Origin: Zeugodacus cucurbitae
Taxonomy: Eukaryota; Arthropoda; Insecta; Diptera; Tephritidae
DNA length: 64,000 nt
Direction: 5' to 3'
NCBI RefSeq assembly: GCF_028554725.1
Contig: NC_071668.1
Coordinates: 8,229,001 to 8,293,000 of the forward strand
Shown here: positions 58,197-64,000 of the stretch, in pieces
How the letters are laid out: each line of letters starts with the position of its first letter
How positions within the stretch are numbered: the first letter of the stretch is position 1
Made by a program: the position numbers and the translations under genes
The notes under the pieces: generated by a model
What the model saw: the letters and a program-made list of their open reading frames with translations, nothing else
Told to the model about the DNA's origin: nothing
Database searches by the model: none

Positions 58197-59587
58197 TATT
58201 ACACGAAAGTTTACTAATGAAAATTTAGAAGCTGAAATTGTATAATATTTTGTTGCTTCAGTTATAGAGCAAATCTTACCAATAACAACCTTTAAACGCT
58301 ATTTATTCATGTCTGGCCCTTTTGAACTATATTTTATTTACAAATCATCACTGAACTAGTTCACACTGCAAATACGTTAATAGAACTTCAGTTAAAAGCT
58401 CATACCGCCGCTACCTACTTTTCTCATAGCCCATTTTTTCTACTCTCCACAACAACAACAAATATTGAACAATTAACATACCGTTTTTGGGTAAACATTT
58501 GCAATAGCACAACACAGCAATTACTTGCAACACATCTAGGTATGCAATTATCATGTCGGCATATACAGTTGTTGCGCGAACACCAACGACAGTTGTTTGA
58601 GCTCCCCCTTCCACTTTTGTCTCAAACAGCAAGCAAGTGAGTGGCACCAACACTGGACTTTATGCGGGAAATGATTGCTAACTACGTTGCAACGCAAAAG
58701 TTTGACGGGTTTTCGCATGTCTAGTCACACTGACTGCTTGCCGCCAGTCACTCGCCGAAACGCATAAAATCGGATGCACAATTAAAGTGGCGGCGGTTTG
58801 CGCAAACCACAATCTAAGCATTCGCATTTTTGCATTTTTGCAACATTCAGCGTTTGCTACAACGCTGCATAAACGGGACTAAGTGTTGCAATTGCAACAT
58901 GCAATAGTTGCTGACCGGTCTGTCGGACCAGTTTCTTTCTATAAGTTCTGCAGCAGTCTGGCGGTAGCTTGCGCAAACGAAAGTGAACGTGCGTCGATTT
59001 TTTTCTGGTTAAAAGCCACATTTTGCCGGCTGGAAAAAAACCGTAAACAAACATTGTCAGCCAGTAGTGTTTGTTGTTGTTATTTGTCTGTTTTTATTTT
59101 GTGTGTAATTTGTAATGTTAATTTGTATATGCTTGTGTATGTTTGTATGTTTTGTAGATTCAGTTAGACTAGGCGTAGACGAAGCCGCAAGAAACCATAC
59201 AAACGTTAATCACGTGTGACTGCGCACCTTTGCAAGCCCCGCCGTATATAGTATACACAGTAGAGAGTGGAGGAGCGTAATAAAAAAATAATAAAAAAAT
59301 AATAATAGTAATAAAAAAATAATAGAAAATTGCAACATGATTGAGCATGAAGTCATACAGTAAGTAAATGAGTGCACAATATTTTAAATATTTTATTTTG
59401 TTAAGCGATTATTGGTGAATATATAATATTTTAATACATATGTATATGAATATATAATTTGATATGAAAGATATTCAAAATTAATTTTAAATATTTCCAT
59501 AAACATTTTTTTCAGAAATCCATTTTGTTAAGGTGTTAGGTGTAGTCAGAGACATGAACAAGTGAGAATTTTCAGTAATTTGTTTTT
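58197..59587. other. Intergenic DNA
   Basis: No supported gene. The segment 58380-59250 has fewer A/T homopolymers and several TTGCAAC/GTTGCAA words. It could be an untranslated exon or regulatory DNA of a neighbouring gene, but nothing proves it. Confidence 0.35.
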
Positions 59588-60347
59588 GCAGTAGTCTGCT
59601 TTACAGGCTTCAAAAAATCGTTTTTTTTTTGTTTTGTTTTAAATCTCTTCCAAAACTATCCAAGAATATGTCTTTAAAATTCCAGAGGCCAATTCGACAT
59701 ATTTTCGAAGCTAGAGCAGTTTTAGTGGCCGAGCGTCGAGCCGGTGCGAATGCTCTCCGAAAACTTTAAATCGCGTTTCCTCGAGTTTTCATTTTCACAA
59801 GTGTTAGAAAACGGTGCCGGCGATAGCAAAAATAATATATGTATATCCGATCGAAAAAAAAACCAAAGTGGTCTAGCTTCAGTATTAAATTATCTCCTAT
59901 TTGAATTAGACAAAAGTAGTTGAAGTTGGACAAAAGTATTATTTAAACTACTTGTTTTGCAACTTAAAGTCAATTTTTTTTTCTTAAAAAAGTGAATTTT
60001 TTTTTTCAAATTTCGAAAAAATTTGGAATTTTATAACTTCTTCGGTATTTTTTTAGCTCATAAAGAAAAGAAACTTATAAAAATTAAAAAAAAAAATTGG
60101 TTCGTCTGCTTCAGATGCATCGCACGACCTCCATCACCGGCACCGATTTACAAGTGCAGACTCCAGGCGCTCCAGAAAAATACTTACAACTTTGAAAAAA
60201 TTTCAATATTTTTTAATAATAAATATTGTTTTTTTAAGCCATAAATATAGTACACTATCGTCTTAAAATTCCGTTTACCGCAATCATTTCCTTCCCTTTC
60301 AAAAAAATGCTAAAAACACGCTTTTTTCGGCTTCTAAAGCAGGCTAC
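59588..60347. mobile_element. GGCAGTAGTC-family inverted-repeat element, copy 2
   Basis: Same family as 7804-9535: it starts GCAGTAGTCTGCTTTACAGG and ends CTTCTAAAGCAGGCTAC, sharing GCTAGAGCAGTTTTAGTGGC, GAAAACGGTGCCGGCGATAG and ATAGTACACTATCGTCTTAA. It carries about 230 bp between 59970 and 60190 that copy 1 lacks, including CTCCATCACCGGCACCGATT. Its ends are worn, and a TTAA at 60361-60364 lies just beyond extra sequence. It provides the empty site for DINE-like copy A at 60209-60214. Confidence 0.72.
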
Positions 60348-60360
60348 GTTGCTTACAGCC

Positions 60361-60930
60361 TTAAGTCATGTTATTTTACAAAAGTAATAAGTAAAGTAAT
60401 ATGGCATTATTACACAACGAAAATTAAAAAAAAAAAAAATAATTTCCAATGTTATAGCTGTTTGTGTAGACACAGTTCCAAAACAAAAGGTCATAAGTAT
60501 TTGGAGATGCATGTAAAATCAATTGGATAAGAAAAAATAGTTTGGTAATAGATAATCCTGGGACTGATTTTTTTTCAAAAATTAACAAAACGACGGGCTC
60601 AGGAAATTTTTTTCTAGATTTCCGGAAAAAAATCTACAGTTATTTGGTCTTAAAAAATTGAAATATTTTAAAAACGAAAAAAACTTCGATCAGGCCCAGG
60701 ATTATTATGTATTCTAAAAGCTGTACAAATATCATTAAAATCTACTGAGCGGTTTTCGAGTTACAGTTGTCACCAGTTCAAAAAAAAAATACTTTTCAGA
60801 AAATTACAGTTAAAGTTTCACACTAGCGTTTTGAAGTGCCCGAACACTCTTTACTATTTGTCGAATAACTCGAAAAGTAATTATCGGATCAAATTTTCAG
60901 AGAATATTTTTAAGACATTACAACTTAAAA
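60361..60930. repeat. Dispersed non-coding repeat, copy 2
   Basis: Second copy of the family at 53431-53990, in the same orientation, beginning next to the TTAA at the right edge of the MITE copy 2. Confidence 0.68.
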
Positions 60931-62886
60931 TGGAAAATACGGAAAATTGATTTTTTTGAAAATCCTGACCCTTGAACATTTTTGTGTACAACAACAATAA
61001 CAATTATTACTTCAAATTTAAAGAGTTTTAAAATTTAAAATATGTCAGTATACATATGTTTAAAAAAGTCTGTAGTGTTTCAGTAGTAGATTTGTCAAAA
61101 CGTCTCTCAGAACTGGTGACGAAAAATAAATTAATTGAAATCACTTAATTTTGGCACCAGCATTTCTAAAAAGCTTGTAGTCACCTCAGCAGATTACTTT
61201 GCTATTCATTCATTAGTTTTTCATTATTTTTGGCATCAAAAGTGTTGAAGTAATGCCACAAATCGTTTTTTTTTTGCTTCAGACTGCAAACTATTGAAAT
61301 TATCTCAAATATCTTGCAAATATCGGAAATCTTATGCAAGTCCCAGCTTTTTAATATCACAGTTGCATATCACAAATTTATAGTGCATTTTCACAATACA
61401 ACAATTTTTATGATCGAAGCAAATAACAATAAAAATTTAGCCGGTTGCGAACACTAGACTACATAAATGCATGCTTAATATGCTTAAGTATATTTGCACA
61501 CACTCTTACTCTTACCAATTTTGATTTAATTAAAATTACCAGCACGTTTTGGTTACATTTACTTCGCGTAAGCATTTACACACACACACAAACATATTTA
61601 GATATACAAACATTTGAACATTTGCTTATGCATTGCCATTAACCAAAGTAGGTAGCACTCATATTGAATTTGTTCCAAAAGTATACTAGCTTGAACTTGA
61701 GAGTATTATCTTTCAATTTAGCCAGGGTACTTAACACACTTTCGATTTTCATGCTAAATACTGCCTGCATTTATGTCGTCATGTGCAATTTTCCGCCAGT
61801 GTCGCATACAAATACACTAATTAAATTTGACAAATTATGCATTGCATTTATTAAGCACATAAAATGCAACGAAATATAAAGAAAAAAATATATTTTCATT
61901 GCTGCACATTTGCAGATTGTTATTAGGTTAATTGATTTTTAAACCATTAAATATATGTTTTTTTTCTGTGAAACCCTTGCGAATTGCAATATTTTCCATT
62001 AAACACTAATTGCACTTGTTGCAACATGATACCCGCAATTATTATTTGTTTATTTGTGTGCGTCAGCCGCTATTGTCAAAACACTTTTATCCTTACTTTT
62101 GTGCACTATGCATTATGACGTTGCTGTTGTTTACGTTTCGATTATATGGAAGTATGTATATTTAACGCCTTCTGGTCGGCAACAAGTGTCGCATTTGTAA
62201 TGTGTGAGGAGGTGTGTTTGGATAAACACACATACATACATATAAGTATAAAGATTAATAGCTTGTGTGTAGCATTATTGCGGCCAGCAATGGCGTGACA
62301 TGCAAGCGCATTGGCCCAGGGTATAAAAATGACCAGCAATTACTAGAAATGCTTACTCTATCGTATCGTACGCGACAACTTTTTACTTTTTTTAATGTTT
62401 TGCGGAGCTCAAATTGTGTTATTAGCTTAATCTGTTCAGTTTTAATTTTTTTCTGGCGAGCGCTGGTGACTTTTGCGAAATTCAACATTTTTTATTTACA
62501 TTTAATTTATCAGGGCGACGAATGCTACTCGTTATTGTTTGAACTAGTTTAAATGCAAGAATGTCAGGATAATGAATTAATAAAATTTGAGTAAAGCGGC
62601 ATTTGAATACTGAAAATAATTTTTAAAAATAATAACAATAACAAAATAGAAAAATAGAAAAATATAAAATAAAATAAAATGGCTCAGCTAGGCGTATGAG
62701 GAATATTAATGCCAAATAGGAAAAAATAAATCAAAAAAGCTACGAAACATTTATAAGGGTATTTAAATAAGAAAAGTTTTTAAAATACGACTCTTCTAGT
62801 AAATGAATAAAACATTATAAGTTAAAAAAAATATTAAAATTTTTTACTAAATTTTTTACAGCACAAATAAGACATCAAAACGTATA
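60931..62886. other. Upstream region of the dehydrogenase gene
   Basis: AT-rich. A splice acceptor-like TTTTTTACAG at about 62852-62861 precedes the start codon by 25 bp, so a leader exon probably lies upstream in this region. No other gene was recognised. Confidence 0.4.
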
Positions 62887-64000
62887 ATGGACATTCTTCA
62901 GGACATAAGTGAATTCTTTGTGGTATTTGTAAAAATACTTTTAGAATTATTGCATAGACTTTTTGAAAAGTTAATGGCTAAGAAACTAAAGGATATTAGT
63001 GGTGAAATTATATTGGTGAGAATCGTGCAGTAAATAATTAAATACAGTTGAACTTCCCTAACTTGAATCGCCATAATATACAAAAAAACTTCGAGGTTAG
63101 GAGAACTTCTAGATATGGTACATAATTTGTATGAAATTTGACTTCTATTGCCAATCCAAGAGTTCGAGTTATAGAGAACTTCGAGTTATGGAAGTTCAAT
63201 TGTATTTTATCATATAAGCAATAACAAAAACAATTTCAATTTAAATTTTTTTATTTATAAATAAACCATATAGATAACAGGCGCTGGACATGGCATTGGA
63301 CGCGAATTGGCGCTGCATTATACCGCCTGGGGTAGTGTTGTTGTCTGTGTCGATATCAATGAGAAGAACAATGAGGAGACTTTGAAGAAAGCTAAAAGAC
63401 TTATGCAAAATTCTGTTTATGCTTATACGTAGGTTAAACTGCTGATAAAAAATATCTGTAAGTAATTTAATTGTAAATAAAAACTCTCTCGTTATAGTTG
63501 CGATGTGTCGGATCGTGATGCGGTTTTGCAGCTAGCCGCCAAAGTTGAAGCTGAAGTTGGACGTGTCTCTGTGTTGGTGAATAATGTCGGTATCATGCCG
63601 ACACATCCGCTGGAGCAACATACTGCTGAGGAGATAAGACGCGTATTCGATATAAATGTTTTATCACATTTCTGGACACTCGAAGCATTTCTGCCGCAAA
63701 TGAAGCAACAGGGGCGTGGTCATATTATATGCATTTCGTCTATTGCCGGCATTGTTGGTCTGACCAATTTAGTGCCATATTGTGCAACGAAGTATGCGGT
63801 GCGTGGCATGATGGAGGCGTTACATGAGGAAATACGCGATGGGCCCTATAAGGATTTTGTAAATTTCAAAATTTGGAGATAATTATAATATTCTTTATGC
63901 AATTATTCAATTATTGCAGATAAATCTCACCATTGTTTACCCCTATATGACTAACACGGGTCTTTGCAAACGTCCAAAGGTAAAATTCCCCTCAATGCTC
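62887..64000 (+). CDS. Classical short-chain dehydrogenase/reductase, 3' end beyond window
   Basis: NAD(P)-dependent oxidoreductase of the retinol dehydrogenase/17-beta-HSD (SDR16C/DHRS-like) type. The exact substrate is unknown. Exons: 62887-63015, 63274-63428, 63498-63858 and 63920 to the window edge; introns are GT/AG and the joined frame is open for 242 residues so far. A hydrophobic N-terminus (residues about 10-27, FFVVFVKILLELL) looks like a membrane anchor. The Rossmann motif ITGAGHGIG is at 44-52. Asp in VCVDIN after the second strand favours NAD(H). CDVSDRD follows, then NNVG at 123-126, catalytic Ser176 in CISSIAG, and Tyr189-x3-Lys193 in YCATK. The fourth exon, INLTIVYPYMTNTGLCKRP, matches the family's P-[Y/F]-x-x-TG segment. 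A MITE sits in intron 1. The ATG lies 25 bp after a likely acceptor, so the leader is spliced. Confidence 0.9.
63045..63202. mobile_element. pogo/Tigger-like MITE in dehydrogenase intron 1
   Basis: A 158-bp element with ends CAGTTGAACTTCCCTAACTT and, on the opposite strand, CAATTGAACTTCCATAACTC, three differences in about 23 bp. TA lies on each side (63043-63044 and 63203-63204). CAGT-type ends with TA duplication suggest the pogo/Tigger group. It is non-coding. A decayed relative is at 21759-21895. Confidence 0.75.

Overview
The window is nuclear DNA from an acalyptrate fly. It has spliced genes with GT/AG introns, AT-rich intergenic DNA, a recognisable fly paired (prd) gene and a dense load of dipteran-type transposable elements. 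The repeat families look most like those of tephritid fruit flies, but that placement is inference. I saw no bacterial genes, no CRISPR array, and no rRNA or tRNA gene.

Five protein-coding genes can be supported. (1) Rpf1, a Brix-domain ribosome-assembly factor, is a single open exon at 1350-2639 (+). (2) Pex19, the peroxisomal membrane-protein chaperone, has six exons at 4332-3044 (-), converges on Rpf1 and ends in a CaaX box. (3) paired, a Pax/homeodomain pair-rule regulator, has two coding exons at 23244-26354 (+). (4) An unrecognised protein of 425 residues with a C-terminal four-cysteine motif lies at 48152-46875 (-), immediately after a splice acceptor. (5) The first four coding exons of a classical short-chain dehydrogenase (retinol/17-beta-hydroxysteroid type) run from 62887 (+) off the right edge. 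The genes do different jobs (ribosome assembly, peroxisome biogenesis, segmentation, redox metabolism), so they are neighbours and not a pathway.

The remaining roughly 55 kb is intergenic and rich in mobile DNA. The main family is a 0.9-1.4 kb non-autonomous element with five near-complete copies (8194-9396, 28071-29003, 31515-32946, 37812-39195, 52060-53024) and one older broken copy. Each has a 5' hairpin starting TATACTCTCGCAAC, an asymmetric inverted copy of that motif near the 3' end, a 3' hairpin and a T|T target, which is the architecture of DINE-1/Helentron-associated elements. Other elements are RTE-like retrotransposon copies with clear target-site duplications (19733-21598, 50251-50754), an older RTE-like relic (46020-46560), three RNase-H-bearing non-LTR relics, two Tc1-like relics, an internally deleted mariner, a piggyBac-type MITE, several other TTAA-flanked inverted-repeat elements and a pogo/Tigger-like MITE inside the dehydrogenase intron.

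Several insertions are nested: 7638-9882 is three layers deep, 19235-21758 is an RTE inside a Tc1-like relic, and 37618-40100 is a DINE-like element inside a ~280-bp tandem array. These give internal empty-site comparisons that define element ends and insertion order. I did not find a convincing new multi-gene system. The most novel items are the orphan gene, the DINE-like family with its conserved 5' hairpin, and the nested structures.
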